Assembly (NCBI GenBank): GCA_041855735.1
Contig: JBHAEV010000122.1
Location: forward strand, 1 to 22,084
Source of the DNA: CALALP01 sp041855735
GTDB lineage: Bacteria; Bacillota; Clostridia; Lachnospirales; Lachnospiraceae
Length of the DNA: 22,084 bases
Reading direction: 5' to 3'
In this document: in pieces, positions 1-8,076 of the stretch
Numbering within the stretch: the stretch's first letter is position 1
Layout of the letters: every line of letters starts with the position of its first letter
Position numbers and translations under genes: made by a program
The notes under the pieces: model-generated
Database searches by the model: none
What the model saw: the letters and a program-made list of their open reading frames with translations, nothing else
Told to the model about the DNA's origin: nothing

Positions 1-2
1 AG

Positions 3-1151
3 TCTGCATACATCATGAGCGATGAAGTCAGAAAGCAGGTGGAGGCCGAGGCATTTGCATTCTACGATTCCGCGAAGTTTGACGATCCGTCCGATACAAT
101 GCCGACCCTTGGGGCAAAGAACGGATTGAAGCTGCATGATCTTGTCGGAGCGGAGTACACGGATGAGAGATGGGAGAAACTCCTTGATCAAATGACATTT
201 GAAGACTTGACGACACTGATCAATATGGGTGGCTGGAAAACGGCGGAAATCAAATCCATCGGAAAGGTTGCAACCTCGGACTGCGACGGTCCAGCGGGAC
301 TCAACAATTTTATTACACAGGTATACGGCACATCCTATGCGGCGGAAATTCTGATGGCGCAAAGCTGGAACAAACAGCTGCTTTATGACATCGGCGTGGG
401 TATCAGTAATGAATTTGCGGATGTGGGTTACTACGGCTGGTACGGACCGGGCGGAAATACGCACAGAAGCCCGTTTGCAGGCAGAAACTTCGAGTACTAT
501 TCCGAAGACGGCGTGCTGGCGGGACATCTGGCTGCGGCACAGGTCAACGGCGCGGCAACCAATAAGGTGTATCCGTACATGAAGCATTTCGCACTCAATG
601 ATCAGGAAACCAATCGCAATGCATTCCTGCTGACCTTTACCACCGAGCAGGCACTGCGTGAGATCTACCTGAAACCGTTTGAAATTGCGGTGAAGAAATA
701 CGAGGGCAAGGGCATGGGCATGATGAGTGCCTTTAATTTCATCGGAACCGTATCGGCATGTTCCAATACGGATTTGCTCAATGATGTGCTGCGCGGCGAA
801 TGGGGCTTTACAGGCATGGTGATTACGGACTATGACGGTTCTTACGGTTATATGATTTCCGACAAATCCGTTCGCAACGGAAATGACCTGAATCTGGGAT
901 TCGGAGCCAATGCATCGGACGTATTTGCAAACCAAAGCGCAACCGTGACCAAGGCGATGCGGCAGGCGTCCAAGAATATCCTGTACACGATTGTAAACAG
1001 CGGCGTGTATGCAAACGGCGATCCGTACGGAAAGATGGACAATATGACCAAGGTATTTATCGGTTTTAATGTGGCGGCGGGACTGCTTTTGATTGCCGGG
1101 GAAGTCCTTGCGATCAGAGGATACCTCAAGAAAAAGAAAGAGGAAAACTAA
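3..1151 (+). CDS. GH3 family beta-glucosidase-like hydrolase, C-terminal part (5'-partial)
   Basis: The reading frame is open to the left edge and the first ATG (15) has no ribosome binding site, so this is the 3' part of a longer gene. Residues here are numbered from that ATG. The visible part is a glycoside hydrolase family 3 catalytic barrel: KHFALNDQETNR at 190-201 is the GH3 substrate-binding K-H-F..N.QE block, and GMVITDYDG places the probable nucleophile at Asp272. The protein ends with a hydrophobic helix (about 345-368) followed by KKKKEEN, which fits a C-terminal membrane anchor with the enzyme outside the cell. In most GH3 enzymes the barrel is N-terminal; here it is C-terminal, the reversed order known from Butyrivibrio and Ruminococcus enzymes. 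The acid/base domain would lie upstream of the window. It probably cleaves beta-glucosides or related oligosaccharides; the exact substrate cannot be read from the sequence. Confidence 0.85.
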   Translation, partial: SAYIMSDEVRKQVEAEAFAFYDSAKFDDPSDTMPTLGAKNGLKLHDLVGAEYTDERWEKLLDQMTFEDLTTLINMGGWKTAEIKSIGKVATSDCDGPAGLNNFITQVYGTSYAAEILMAQSWNKQLLYDIGVGISNEFADVGYYGWYGPGGNTHRSPFAGRNFEYYSEDGVLAGHLAAAQVNGAATNKVYPYMKHFALNDQETNRNAFLLTFTTEQALREIYLKPFEIAVKKYEGKGMGMMSAFNFIGTVSACSNTDLLNDVLRGEWGFTGMVITDYDGSYGYMISDKSVRNGNDLNLGFGANASDVFANQSATVTKAMRQASKNILYTIVNSGVYANGDPYGKMDNMTKVFIGFNVAAGLLLIAGEVLAIRGYLKKKKEEN

Positions 1152-1178
1152 GGAAGCGCTGATTTAATCAGCGTTTCC
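1152..1178 (+). terminator. 12-bp hairpin directly after the GH3 stop codon
   Basis: Arms 1152-1163 and 1167-1178 pair over 12 bp with one G-T wobble and a 3-nt loop. The hairpin starts at the base after the TAA stop. It lacks a T-tract, so it may act as an mRNA 3'-end stabiliser or a weak terminator rather than a classical intrinsic terminator. Confidence 0.45.
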
Positions 1179-1228
1179 CTAAGACGCGAGATGAGACGGG
1201 ATGCCGTACAAATGCATGATTTTTGACA

Positions 1229-1273
1229 AAACGGGAGTTAAAATCCGGCTGTATGGCCGGATTTTAACCGTTT
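1229..1273. terminator. Large inverted repeat in the GH3-asp23 intergenic region
   Basis: Arms 1238-1249 and 1256-1267 are a perfect 12-bp inverted repeat with a 6-nt loop. The outer bases 1229-1234 and 1268-1273 add six more pairs across a 3-nt bulge (1235-1237), giving an 18-bp stem. Both ends are A/T-rich and the stem is symmetric, so it could end transcription from either side. Its role is inferred. Confidence 0.5.
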
Positions 1274-1274
1274 G

Positions 1275-1318
1275 AAAAGGGAGTACCGCATCATAATGCG
1301 ATTGCACCTTCCTTTTTT
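1275..1318 (+). terminator. Probable intrinsic terminator with T-tract
   Basis: Bases 1275-1283 pair with 1308-1316 (9 bp, one wobble), enclosing a small hairpin CGCAT/ATGCG (1287-1291 with 1296-1300). The right arm runs into six consecutive T (1313-1318). It lies between the GH3 gene and the promoter at 1367, so it probably isolates the downstream operon from GH3 read-through. Confidence 0.45.
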
Positions 1319-1366
1319 GGGAAATTCGCGGATTTTGCATTAAAACTTGTAAGCAATTAAATTTAC

Positions 1367-1395
1367 TTTCCATTTATCTTAAAATAAGCTATAAT
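1367..1395 (+). promoter_or_regulatory. Sigma-A type promoter of the asp23-fakA operon
   Basis: A consensus -10 TATAAT at 1390-1395 is preceded at exactly 17 bp by TTTCCA (1367-1372, 4 of 6 matches to TTGACA). The A/T-rich surroundings fit. Transcription would start near 1402, leaving a leader of about 110 nt before the first gene. Confidence 0.7.
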
Positions 1396-1407
1396 ATAGC
1401 TGAAGTT

Positions 1408-1494
1408 CGGCATGGCAAACGCTTTGAAGCACGCGGTTTCGCGAAATCTTTTCGTGCGTGCAGGCGGGGTATGCCGTTTTGCCGGATTAATCCG
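1408..1494 (+). promoter_or_regulatory. Structured 5' leader upstream of the asp23-like gene
   Basis: The leader contains CGGCAT (1408-1413) complementary to ATGCCG (1471-1476), an inner GCACG (1429-1433) complementary to CGTGC (1453-1457 or 1457-1461), a TTTCGCGAAA palindrome (1437-1446), and a perfect 12-bp palindrome CGGATTAATCCG at 1483-1494, just before the ribosome binding site. These could form a closed leader RNA fold or, for the last palindrome, an operator. It matches no riboswitch class I recognise. Confidence 0.35.
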
Positions 1495-1514
1495 ACAGAG
1501 AATGGAGAAAGACG

Positions 1515-1877
1515 ATGAATAATGTGAAGGTCCATAATGCGTATGGCGTAATCAAAATCAAACCTGAAGTGATCGCACATTTTGCCGGACTGCAGGCGGT
1601 GGAATGTTTTGGAATAGTGGGCATGGCAGCCATCAGCGTCAGAGACGGCATTGTGAAACTCTTAAAACGGGAGAGTATGACAAGGGGTATTGAGGTAAAG
1701 ATCGACGATGCCAACAATATTTCCATCGATTTTCATGTGATCGTGGCATATGGTGTGAGCATCAGTGCCGTTACCGACAACTTGATGGAAACCGTAAAGT
1801 ATAAGGTGGAAGAGTTTTGCGGCTTGAAGGTTTCGGATATCAGAGTCTTCGTCGAAGGCGTGAGAGTAATTGACTAA
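1515..1877 (+). CDS. Asp23/Gls24 family envelope stress protein (YloU-like)
   Basis: A 120-aa protein of the Asp23/Gls24 (DUF322) family, the usual length for the short YloU-type members. The start GNVKVHNAYGVIKIKPEVIAHFA-like segment, the GIEVKIDDANNISIDFHVIVAYG core and the ending VSDIRVFVEGVRV follow the family pattern of a small alpha/beta fold (the quoted segments are at about residues 2-20, 54-79 and 105-118). No membrane segment or signal peptide is present, so it is cytosolic or recruited to the membrane by a partner. Members are linked to cell-envelope homeostasis; the molecular activity is unknown. GGAGAAA lies 7 nt before the ATG. The stop codon overlaps the ribosome binding site of fakA, so the two are co-transcribed and probably coupled. 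This pairing of asp23-like gene and fakA is widespread in Firmicutes. Confidence 0.9.
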   Translation: MNNVKVHNAYGVIKIKPEVIAHFAGLQAVECFGIVGMAAISVRDGIVKLLKRESMTRGIEVKIDDANNISIDFHVIVAYGVSISAVTDNLMETVKYKVEEFCGLKVSDIRVFVEGVRVID

Positions 1878-1889
1878 GGAGGACATTTC

Positions 1890-3578
1890 GTGGAATTGCA
1901 GCATATTGATGTGTTACTGCTGAAGAAGGCATTCTTGGCAGGCGCAAAGAGTTTGGAATCAAAGAAAGAATGGATTAATGAGTTGAATGTATTTCCGGTG
2001 CCGGACGGCGATACGGGAACGAACATGACCATGACCATCATGGCAGCGGCAAGGGAGGTCGCTTCTTTGGAAGAACTCGACATGAAATCTCTTTGTAAGG
2101 CGATTTCTTCCGGCTCACTCAGAGGTGCCAGAGGGAATTCCGGGGTGATTCTTTCACAGCTTTTGCGGGGCTTTACCAAGGCGATTTCGGGAGAGGAAAA
2201 GGTGACCTGCGCATTGCTTGCAAAGGCGCTTCAAAGAGCAACCGATACCGCGTACAAGGCGGTTATGAAACCGAAGGAAGGTACGATTTTGACTGTTGCC
2301 AGAGGGATGAGCGACAAGGCGGCGGAGCTTGCCGAGACGGCAACCGACATCGTGGAGATGGCAAGGCAGATTTTTGAAGAGGGCAATCTCGTGCTTGCGA
2401 ATACACCGGAGCTTTTGCCGGTGCTCAAGCAGGCCGGTGTTGTGGATTCCGGCGGACAGGGTCTGATGCAGATATTTCGGGGCTGTTTGGACGTGCTGGA
2501 AGGCAAGGAAGTGGATTATGGAGTCGAGGTTGTGCAAAAACAGCCGTCGCCTGCAAAGCAGGAAACGATGAGTCTGGAGCATCTGGACACCTCCGATATC
2601 AAGTTCGGCTATTGTACCGAGTTCATCATCAATCTGGAGAAGGAATTTTCGGAGGATGCGGAGGACGAATTCAAAGGATTTTTATCATCCATCGGGGATT
2701 CCATCGTATGCGTTGCCGATGACGAGGTGGTAAAGATTCATGTGCATACCAATGATCCGGGTCTTGCCATCCAAAAGGCGCTTACCTTCGGTTCACTGTC
2801 CAGGATGAAGATCGACAATATGCGTGAAGAGCACAATGAACGTTTGATTCAGGATTCCATAAAGCTTGCGAAGGAGCAGGCGGCGCAGGATGCGAAAAAG
2901 AAATCGAATGAGCCGATGAAAGAATTCGGCTTCATTTCGGTATCGGTCGGAGAGGGACTTTCGGAAGTGTTCAGGGGCATCGGCGTGGATGAACTGATCG
3001 AGGGCGGTCAGACCATGAATCCGAGCACCGACGATGTGCTGAAAGCCGTCGGAAAGGTACATGCAAAGAATATTTTTATTTTCCCGAACAATAAAAACAT
3101 CATTCTGGCGGCAAATCAGGCGGCGGGGATGACAAAGGACAAAAAGATTGTCGTGATTCCGAGCAAGACCATACCGCAGGGCATTTCGGCGATGATTGCG
3201 TTTATGCCGGATCGGGATGTACAAGAGAACGAATCGGCGATGCTGGAGGCGATGGAGCTTGTCAAGTCGGCGCAGGTGACCTACGCCATCCGCAATACCA
3301 ATATCGACGGCTTTGAGATCGAAGAGAATGATATCATGGCAATCGGCGATCACGGGATGCTCAGCGTCGGAAAAAGCATCGAGGGTACCGCGATTGATGC
3401 GATCGACCGGATGGTGGACGAGGATTCTTCCCTCATCAGCATTTATTACGGAGAGGGCGTCAGTGAAGACGATGCAAACAAAATACGGGAGGCGGTTTTG
3501 GAGCGCCATCCGAATGTGGAAGCGGAAGTGGAATTCGGAGGTCAGCCGGTTTATTATTATCTGATTTCCGTGGAGTAG
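1890..3578 (+). CDS. fakA: Fatty acid kinase ATP-binding subunit FakA (DAK2/YloV family)
   Basis: A 562-aa protein of the DhaL-DegV-associated FakA/YloV family, at normal length. Residues 1-200 form a DAK2 (DhaL-like) nucleotide-binding domain with NVFPVPDGDTGTNM (33-46), whose Asp39 and Asp41 coordinate Mg-ATP, and GARGNSG at 79-85. The middle and C-terminal parts (about 230-562), with HVHTNDPG and GGQTMNPSTDDVL, are the FakA-specific domains that contact the FakB acyl carrier. FakA phosphorylates FakB-bound fatty acids so that exogenous fatty acids enter phospholipid synthesis. No fakB (DegV) gene is in this window. The start is GTG at 1890, chosen because TAAGGAGG lies 7 nt upstream and the family N-terminus begins here. 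Confidence 0.92.
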   Translation: MELQHIDVLLLKKAFLAGAKSLESKKEWINELNVFPVPDGDTGTNMTMTIMAAAREVASLEELDMKSLCKAISSGSLRGARGNSGVILSQLLRGFTKAISGEEKVTCALLAKALQRATDTAYKAVMKPKEGTILTVARGMSDKAAELAETATDIVEMARQIFEEGNLVLANTPELLPVLKQAGVVDSGGQGLMQIFRGCLDVLEGKEVDYGVEVVQKQPSPAKQETMSLEHLDTSDIKFGYCTEFIINLEKEFSEDAEDEFKGFLSSIGDSIVCVADDEVVKIHVHTNDPGLAIQKALTFGSLSRMKIDNMREEHNERLIQDSIKLAKEQAAQDAKKKSNEPMKEFGFISVSVGEGLSEVFRGIGVDELIEGGQTMNPSTDDVLKAVGKVHAKNIFIFPNNKNIILAANQAAGMTKDKKIVVIPSKTIPQGISAMIAFMPDRDVQENESAMLEAMELVKSAQVTYAIRNTNIDGFEIEENDIMAIGDHGMLSVGKSIEGTAIDAIDRMVDEDSSLISIYYGEGVSEDDANKIREAVLERHPNVEAEVEFGGQPVYYYLISVE

Positions 3579-3722
3579 ACGGGGAAGTTTTGTGTCGCAG
3601 GAGATTCGATCGGGAGTATCGGCGAAGCGGCAGGAGGGATAAGGGCAGACATTGCGAAATCGGGGTTCGTGCGTGAAGCATGTCGGCGAAGAGGTGTGAA
3701 GAGGGTTATGGCAGGATCAGAC

Positions 3723-5783
3723 ATGCCGATCACGGATTTAAAGGGGATCGGAGAAAAAACGGCGAAGAACCTGAGTAAGCTCGGGATTCGAACGGTGGAA
3801 GATTTGGTGAAACATCTGCCGGTTCGCTACCTGAAATACGATGCTCCGAAAGAAATCCCCGAAGTGCTTTTTGAGGAGCTTGAAATTTGTATTTTTGCAG
3901 CTCCGGTTAAGGGCTTTGTGAATTCCAAAGCCGGGAAGTATACATTGACATCGACGGTGCTTCATGACGGAATCCGGAGTCTGAAGGCGATCTGGTACAA
4001 CAGCCCGTTTCTTTCCCGTACATTGAAGGAGTTTCATAAATATGTGTTTGTCGGAAGGCTGACCAAAAAGGGGAGTTCCTATGTTTTGAATCATCCAAGC
4101 GTGTATACGAAAGAAGAGTATCAAAAACTCTCCGGGAAATTGCGGCCGCTGTATGCGCTGACCAAAGGGATTACCAACAATCTTCTGACAAAGTATGCGG
4201 AGCAGATCTTTGACAACGGATTGCATCTGACGCTGCCGTGCATGAAGGAGTTTTTGCCCGATTCGATTCTGGAAAAGTTCGCCTTGCAGGACGAAACGAA
4301 ATCGTATTCCGGCATTCATTTTCCGAATGATTTCAACGAGGCGGTACATGCGAGAAAACGGCTTGCCTTTGATGAGTTCTTTTTGTTTTTATACTATATC
4401 CGAAAATTAAAAAAAGAAAAGCTCGGTATGAAATCGAGAGTGGAAGCCGGGGATATCGACGGGATTCGGGCGGAGTTTGAAAAGACTTTGCCCTATACCC
4501 TGACATCGGCACAGGCGGAGGCGATCGATCACATTTATTCGGATTTTCGCTCCGGCTATGTATGCAATCGTTTGATTCAGGGAGATGTCGGGTCGGGCAA
4601 GACGGTGGTAGCCGTGTTTGCCCTTCTTGCCATGGTGCAAAGCGGTTATCAGGGGGCTGTGATGGTGCCGACCGAAGTGCTTGCAAGCCAGCATTTTAAA
4701 AGCATTTCGCATTTGACAAAGGGGCTAAAAAAAGCGGTGCATATTGCGATGCTGACCGGCTCCATGAAAAAAAAGGAAAAAAAGGCGGTGTATTCGGCAC
4801 TTGCCGCAGGTGAAATTGATATCGTTATCGGAACCCATGCCCTTTTGGAAGAGGGAGTGGTATTTCGGCAATTGGGTCTGGTGGTCACCGATGAACAGCA
4901 TCGTTTCGGTGTGCGGCAAAGGCGGATTTTTTCGGAAAAGGGTGAGAATCCTCATATTCTGGTGATGAGTGCCACTCCGATTCCGCGGACTTTGGCGGTG
5001 ATTCTTTACGGGGATCTGGACATTACCTATATCGAAAGCAAGCCGAAGGGACGGCTTCCGATCAAGAACGCCGTGATTGAGAAGGGACAAAGAGATCAGG
5101 CGTATCAACATCTTGCAAAGCAGATTCGACTGGGTTATCAGGCATATGTCATCTGCCCGCTGGTCGAGGAAAGCGAGGGTCTGGAAGCCTGCAATGTGTC
5201 GGATTACGCTAAAATTCTGGAAGAAAAATTCGGAAAAGAGTTTCGAATCCGCTGTTTACATGGTAGAATGAAAGAATCAGAAAAAAATCAGATTATGCTG
5301 GAATTCGCAGAGGGCAGGATTGATATTCTGGTCAGCACCACAGTCGTTGAGGTCGGAGTGGATGTGGCAAATGCCACGGTAATGATGATTGAAGACGCGC
5401 AGCGCTTCGGACTTGCCGCATTGCATCAGCTGCGGGGAAGAGTGGGAAGAAACGACGTACAGAGTTACTGTATTTTTGTGCGCACCTCGGACAAGGGCAA
5501 TGCAAAACAAAGACTGGATGTGGTCGGGAATTCGAACGACGGTTTTTTTATTGCGAATGAGGATTTGAGAATGCGCGGACCGGGCGAGATTTTCGGGATG
5601 GCGCAGAGCGGAGATTTTGAATTTGAAATTGCGGATATTTACAGCGATTCGGATATGCTCAAGCTTGCCGGTCAGGCAGTGGAATGGTTTGACATGCAAA
5701 AGCTTGACACTAAGCAGCGGCAAAGGTTTACGGAACGATTTACGGATTATCAGGCAAAACAGGCGAAGAGATTGAGCCTGTAG
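3723..5783 (+). CDS. recG: ATP-dependent DNA helicase RecG
   Basis: With the start at 3723 the protein is 686 aa, matching RecG (about 680-690 aa). It remodels stalled replication forks and Holliday junctions. An N-terminal wedge/OB domain starts with the helix-hairpin-helix-like PITDLKGIGEKTAKNL. The superfamily 2 helicase core follows: Walker A GDVGSGKT (287-294), DEQH (390-393), SATPIPRT (416-423), and a C-terminal lobe with STTVVEVGVDV and the QLRGRVGR block. The frame is open further upstream, with a GTG at 3669 and an ATG at 3708. I prefer ATG 3723 because AGGA lies 6 nt before it and family members begin close to the PITDLKG segment. The 144-nt gap after fakA holds no convincing gene or terminator, so recG probably belongs to the same transcript. 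Confidence 0.95.
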   Translation: MPITDLKGIGEKTAKNLSKLGIRTVEDLVKHLPVRYLKYDAPKEIPEVLFEELEICIFAAPVKGFVNSKAGKYTLTSTVLHDGIRSLKAIWYNSPFLSRTLKEFHKYVFVGRLTKKGSSYVLNHPSVYTKEEYQKLSGKLRPLYALTKGITNNLLTKYAEQIFDNGLHLTLPCMKEFLPDSILEKFALQDETKSYSGIHFPNDFNEAVHARKRLAFDEFFLFLYYIRKLKKEKLGMKSRVEAGDIDGIRAEFEKTLPYTLTSAQAEAIDHIYSDFRSGYVCNRLIQGDVGSGKTVVAVFALLAMVQSGYQGAVMVPTEVLASQHFKSISHLTKGLKKAVHIAMLTGSMKKKEKKAVYSALAAGEIDIVIGTHALLEEGVVFRQLGLVVTDEQHRFGVRQRRIFSEKGENPHILVMSATPIPRTLAVILYGDLDITYIESKPKGRLPIKNAVIEKGQRDQAYQHLAKQIRLGYQAYVICPLVEESEGLEACNVSDYAKILEEKFGKEFRIRCLHGRMKESEKNQIMLEFAEGRIDILVSTTVVEVGVDVANATVMMIEDAQRFGLAALHQLRGRVGRNDVQSYCIFVRTSDKGNAKQRLDVVGNSNDGFFIANEDLRMRGPGEIFGMAQSGDFEFEIADIYSDSDMLKLAGQAVEWFDMQKLDTKQRQRFTERFTDYQAKQAKRLSL

Positions 5784-5799
5784 AATATACGGAGGAGTC

Positions 5800-7563
5800 A
5801 TGGAAAGATACGGCAACCGGACGGAGGCGGCAACGGAGGAGATGAGCAGGACGAACATGCCTTCCGATCAGGAACCGCGAAGCAGAATGCGGACACAGAA
5901 AAAGAGCGGCATATGGAAAACGGCGGCAATCGGAATAACGGTTGTGGCTGCGGTTTTGGGAATTGCTTATGTGGTGCGCGCGCAGACATTTCGTACCAAG
6001 TTTTTTCCGAACACGTTCATCAACGGGATTGACGCAAGCTATAAGACGCCGGATGAGATTGAACAGATCATCCGGGATGAGATCTCAAACTTTCAGATTA
6101 TCGTCAAGTCCAGAGGAAATGCGGATGAGATCTTGAAAGGTACGGATGTCGGCCTGAGATATGTTTCGGACAATTCCGTGACGGATATCCTGAAGAATCA
6201 GGATATTCTGACATGGATCCGGCACAATAACCGGATAACGGAGTTTGAAGTTGAAACGAGTGCGGCTTTGGACGATGTGAAGTTTCAGGAGGCGGTTTTG
6301 GCGATGAAGGCGCTTGACAGCTCTCATTTCGTTTCTCCGGAGAATGCAAAGATTTCCGAGTACATACCGGACAAGGGATATGTGATTGTGCCGGAGGTAC
6401 AGGGCAATACCGTGGACATCCAAAAAACACAGGCATATATCCGCGAATCCATGCTCACATTGAAGAATGAAATCAATCTGGACACGCCGGATGCCGATGT
6501 ATATGCCGCGCCGACGGTCTTTGCAAACGATGCGGGACTGAGAGCGCTCAGAACAAGGCTGAATGAGCTTGTAAACGTGCGCATCGAATATTCCAAGGGG
6601 ATTACTCTGGATGGAAACACGATTCACACCTGGCTCACTGTCGGTGAAAACAATGAGGTCTCTCTGAATGAAGATCTGGTGAGAGAGTATGTAAAACAAA
6701 CGATTGCACCGGGATATGACACCGCGTACAAACCGAAGACGCTCAAAACAGCTGCCGGCCGAATCGTGACCGTAAAGGGCGGGGATTACGGATGGAAGGT
6801 CAATCAATCCGCGGAAGCCGGCAAAATTTCGGAATTGATTCTGGCGGGGGAGAGTACGTCAAGGGATCCGGAATTTTCCCAAAAGGCGGCATCTTTGGGG
6901 GAAAATGATTACGGAAATTCCTATGTGGAGGTGGATCTCGCATCACAGAAGATGTATCTGTACAAGGACGGAAATATGATCCTGTCCTCGAGTTTTGTAT
7001 CCGGGAATGTGGCAAGAGGATGGGCGACGCCGGGAGGTGCTTACAGCATCACTTACACACAGAGGAATGCAACCTTGAATGGTGAGGATTATTCCACGCC
7101 GGTGAATTACTGGATGCCTTTCAACCGGGGGATCGGATTCCACGATGCGCCTTGGCGGGGTGCATTCGGCGGTCAGATTTACCGGACGGGGGGATCGCAC
7201 GGCTGCATTAATTTACCTCCTTCCGTTGCGAAGACATTGTTCGCCCATGTCAGCAAGGGTTTTCCCGTGCTTTGTCATTTCGGAGGCGGAGTGACGGAAA
7301 CCGTACCGGAACAAACACCTTCGGAGAGCGCACCGGAACTTACCGAAGCACAGACGATCGCGCCGGGCGAAACGGTGAACAATGCCGATGCATCGACGCA
7401 GGCAACACAATCTCAAAAACCGAGTGAAGATTTGAAGCAGGCGGAAACAAAACCGGAGGAAACACTTGCACCGGAAACGGATAGTGCGGATATTTCGGAT
7501 GCTGCTCCGAGCGCGGAGGAAAATGAGAGTTTGCAGGGACCGGGAGAAAACGGATCGTTTTGA
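5800..7563 (+). CDS. Membrane-anchored L,D-transpeptidase (YkuD) with PG-binding domains
   Basis: A 587-aa type II membrane protein. A basic cytoplasmic tail is followed by one transmembrane helix (about 37-59). An extracellular region (about 65-365) resembles the repeated PG_binding_4 module that precedes YkuD domains in Clostridia. The L,D-transpeptidase YkuD domain (about 375-500) carries the SHGCINLP motif with His467, Gly468 and the catalytic Cys469. The enzyme would make 3-3 peptide crosslinks in peptidoglycan or attach proteins to it. The last 80 residues or so are a low-complexity Glu/Pro/Thr/Ser/Ala tail with no recognised fold, plausibly a flexible wall-spanning linker. GGAGGAG precedes the ATG by 4 nt, and the gene starts 16 nt after recG. 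It sits where many Clostridia carry rsmD, between recG and coaD. Confidence 0.9.
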   Translation: MERYGNRTEAATEEMSRTNMPSDQEPRSRMRTQKKSGIWKTAAIGITVVAAVLGIAYVVRAQTFRTKFFPNTFINGIDASYKTPDEIEQIIRDEISNFQIIVKSRGNADEILKGTDVGLRYVSDNSVTDILKNQDILTWIRHNNRITEFEVETSAALDDVKFQEAVLAMKALDSSHFVSPENAKISEYIPDKGYVIVPEVQGNTVDIQKTQAYIRESMLTLKNEINLDTPDADVYAAPTVFANDAGLRALRTRLNELVNVRIEYSKGITLDGNTIHTWLTVGENNEVSLNEDLVREYVKQTIAPGYDTAYKPKTLKTAAGRIVTVKGGDYGWKVNQSAEAGKISELILAGESTSRDPEFSQKAASLGENDYGNSYVEVDLASQKMYLYKDGNMILSSSFVSGNVARGWATPGGAYSITYTQRNATLNGEDYSTPVNYWMPFNRGIGFHDAPWRGAFGGQIYRTGGSHGCINLPPSVAKTLFAHVSKGFPVLCHFGGGVTETVPEQTPSESAPELTEAQTIAPGETVNNADASTQATQSQKPSEDLKQAETKPEETLAPETDSADISDAAPSAEENESLQGPGENGSF

Positions 7564-7578
7564 GAAAGAGTGAATACC

Positions 7579-8076
7579 ATGAGAACAGCAATTTATCCGG
7601 GAAGTTTTGATCCGATCACGAATGGCCATTTTGACATCATCAAACGTTCTTCCAGAATGTTTGATCGGATTATTGTGGGTGTTTTAAGGAATAGTGCAAA
7701 ATCCGCCTTGTTTACAACACAGGAACGTGTTAAAATGATACAGGAATTGACAAAGGATTTGTCGAATATCGAAGTCCGGGCATTTGACGGCCTGCTGATT
7801 GATTTTGCCCGAAACAATGCCGCATCCGTGATTGTCAGGGGATTGAGAGCGGTGACGGATTTTGAATATGAATTGCAGCTTTCCCAAACGAATAAGGTTA
7901 TGGCACCGGAGATCGATACGATCTTTTTGACGACAAACTTGCAATACTCGTATTTGAGTTCCAGTATTGTGAAGGAGATCGCATCCTACCGGGGAGATAT
8001 TTCCGCATTCGTGGATGATCGGGTGGCTGCATTGGTAAGAGAAAAGATAAGGATAAAGGAGAGCGGTGATGAGTAG
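7579..8076 (+). CDS. coaD: Phosphopantetheine adenylyltransferase
   Basis: A 165-aa CoaD of normal length. It catalyses the fourth step of coenzyme A synthesis, ATP plus 4'-phosphopantetheine to dephospho-CoA. The nucleotidyltransferase signature is complete: YPGSFDPITNGH at the N-terminus with T14-N-G-H17, VIVRGLRAVTDFEYE in the middle, and SSSIVK at 127-132, the equivalent of the ISSTxVR ATP-binding motif. A GTG at 7570 would add three residues, but ATG 7579 gives the canonical N-terminus and has AAAGAG about 8 nt upstream. It lies 15 nt after the L,D-transpeptidase gene, and its end overlaps the next gene by 8 nt, so it is part of the same operon. Confidence 0.95.
   Translation: MRTAIYPGSFDPITNGHFDIIKRSSRMFDRIIVGVLRNSAKSALFTTQERVKMIQELTKDLSNIEVRAFDGLLIDFARNNAASVIVRGLRAVTDFEYELQLSQTNKVMAPEIDTIFLTTNLQYSYLSSSIVKEIASYRGDISAFVDDRVAALVREKIRIKESGDE

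Noticed and set aside
2793..3509. Long reverse-strand ORF (238 codons) opposite fakA
   Set aside because: It lies wholly within the strongly supported fakA gene and its translation shows no family-like motifs; it mirrors fakA codon bias.
3669..3722. GTG at 3669 or ATG at 3708 as the recG start
   Set aside because: Neither has a well-spaced ribosome binding site and both add a basic N-terminal extension not typical of RecG; ATG 3723 fits better.
3579..3722. Small gene between fakA and recG
   Set aside because: Only a 16-codon ORF from a GTG is seen, without a convincing ribosome binding site or motif.
6085..6807. Reverse-strand ORF of 240 codons opposite the L,D-transpeptidase gene
   Set aside because: No ribosome binding site or recognised domain, and the forward frame is clearly a PG-binding/YkuD protein.
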